From contig JAAFHO010000322.1 of assembly GCA_013297575.1 (NCBI GenBank), forward strand, positions 1 through 6,784: DNA of 6,784 nt, given 5' to 3'. The position numbers and the translations under genes are program-made. Each line of letters opens with the position of its first letter. Position 1 is the first letter of the stretch. Below are positions 6,338 through 6,784 of the stretch, in pieces. A model generated the notes under the pieces. The model ran no database searches. It worked only from the letters and a program-made list of their open reading frames with translations, and had not been told where the DNA came from. The DNA is from Chitinophagales bacterium. Lineage in GTDB: Bacteria; Bacteroidota; Bacteroidia; Chitinophagales; Saprospiraceae.

Positions 6338-6371
6338 AAATCCGCTTTTGGCGTAAGCTATAAGCGGATTT
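6338..6371. terminator. Bidirectional terminator between the rhodanese-fold gene and the histidine kinase gene
   Basis: AAATCCGCTT (6338-6347) pairs perfectly with AAGCGGATTT (6362-6371), a 10-bp stem with a 14-nt loop. On the minus strand the stem runs straight into TTTTT, giving a standard U-tract for the kinase transcript, whose stop is only 5 nt away. On the plus strand the stem is followed by TTTACTTTTT, a broken but usable T-run, for the rhodanese-fold gene. Confidence 0.8.
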
Positions 6372-6376
6372 ACTTT

Positions 6377-6784
6377 TTACTCTTCTAACAAAGGCATAAT
6401 GACTTCCACTCTTGTGCCAGTTTGCCCCGCTGGCTCTAATTCGCTTCGATCTACAATAGTCACATAGTGTCCCAAGGCATTTCCATGAAGTAAGCCCAGT
6501 CTTTCTCGAGTAATATCCATACCCCTTGAACGATGGGTTTGGTGTTCGCTTTTGTGCGCATCTTGTTTGGCTTTTCCAGTATTGACCCCTACCCCATCGT
6601 CTTCGATGATACAGGTCAAGGTTTTTTCATCACTAGACAGGTTGAATTCTACCGTTAGTAATCCTGCTTGTTTTGGGCGGAGGCCATGTTCTATGGCGTT
6701 TTCAACAAAAGGCTGGATAATCATCGCAGGGATGAGCAACTCACTAGCATCAGCGGTGGTGGGTGGCCGTACAATATACTCTAA
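6377..6784 (-). CDS. Sensor histidine kinase of the LytS/YehU type, C-terminal part
   Basis: The gene runs past the right edge. The last 135 codons and the TAA stop are here, and the frame is open to the final base. The visible part is the HATPase_c domain of a LytS/YehU-type kinase: LLIPAMIIQPFVENAIEHGL is the N box, with the Asn that holds Mg-ATP in VENA; IIEDDGVGV is the G1 box (DxGxG); SRGMDITRERLGLL is the second glycine region, in the form typical of Bacteroidota members; TGTRVEVIMPL is the closing strand. The His_kinase domain with the phosphoacceptor and any membrane or periplasmic sensor lie upstream, out of view. Such kinases usually pair with a LytTR-domain response regulator; none is downstream, since a terminator follows the stop at once, so a partner would have to lie upstream or elsewhere. 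An apparent TTG start at 6739 is internal to the N box and is not a real start. Confidence 0.9.
   Translation of the reverse strand, partial: LEYIVRPPTTADASELLIPAMIIQPFVENAIEHGLRPKQAGLLTVEFNLSSDEKTLTCIIEDDGVGVNTGKAKQDAHKSEHQTHRSRGMDITRERLGLLHGNALGHYVTIVDRSELEPAGQTGTRVEVIMPLLEE

Noticed and set aside
6377..6739. Complete 120-residue ATPase-like protein starting at a TTG
   Set aside because: The frame stays open to the window edge, and the residues before the TTG continue the kinase domain, so it is the truncated end of a larger histidine kinase.
1..6784. A defence system, CRISPR array, mobile element or biosynthetic cluster
   Set aside because: No regularly spaced repeats, transposase, integrase, nuclease, toxin-antitoxin pair or cluster-type enzymes were seen; the genes are typical chromosomal functions in short transcription units.

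Overview
The window reads as an ordinary chromosomal segment of a Bacteroidota bacterium, probably on the Chitinophagales/Saprospirales/Sphingobacteriales side. The reasons are: AT-rich spacers; almost no Shine-Dalgarno sequences; two perfect TAnnTTTG (-7) promoter elements of the Bacteroidota sigma-A type; a lipoprotein peptidase followed by a DUF2807 'GSG' repeat protein; a Bacteroidota-style small rhodanese; and a LytS/YehU-type histidine kinase with an 'SRGMDITRERL' segment. The genus cannot be fixed from the sequence alone.

Layout from left to right. (1) Positions 2-124 (+) are the last 40 codons of a GH16 (laminarinase-like) glycoside hydrolase. (2) A bidirectional terminator separates it from the convergent gene at 214-1548 (-), a secreted TPR-repeat protein of unknown function. 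(3) A divergent spacer (1549-1768) holds a clear promoter for miaE (1769-2374, +), a diiron tRNA hydroxylase. (4) A dipeptidase lipoprotein of family M19 (2452-3633, +) and a DUF2807 beta-solenoid protein (3681-4409, +) follow in the same direction and may form one transcript. (5) A very strong 72-nt hairpin running from stop codon to stop codon separates them from a convergent acetyl-CoA acetyltransferase (4475-5653, -), which has its own good promoter. (6) A divergent spacer leads to a small rhodanese-fold protein (5905-6228, +) whose catalytic Cys is replaced by Ser. (7) A tandem 23-bp repeat, a palindrome and a bidirectional terminator lie between it and the 3' end of a sensor histidine kinase (6377 to past the right edge, -).

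The genes do not form an obvious single pathway. They are a mix of envelope and periplasm functions (GH16, TPR protein, M19 lipoprotein, DUF2807 protein), tRNA modification, acyl-CoA metabolism and signalling, arranged as short one- or two-gene units with hairpins between convergent pairs. I see no CRISPR array, tRNA, rRNA, transposase or phage gene, and no convincing undescribed multi-gene system. The points most worth a second look are the Cys-less rhodanese, the long hairpin without a T-tract at 4409-4480, and the tandem repeat that begins in the rhodanese stop codon.
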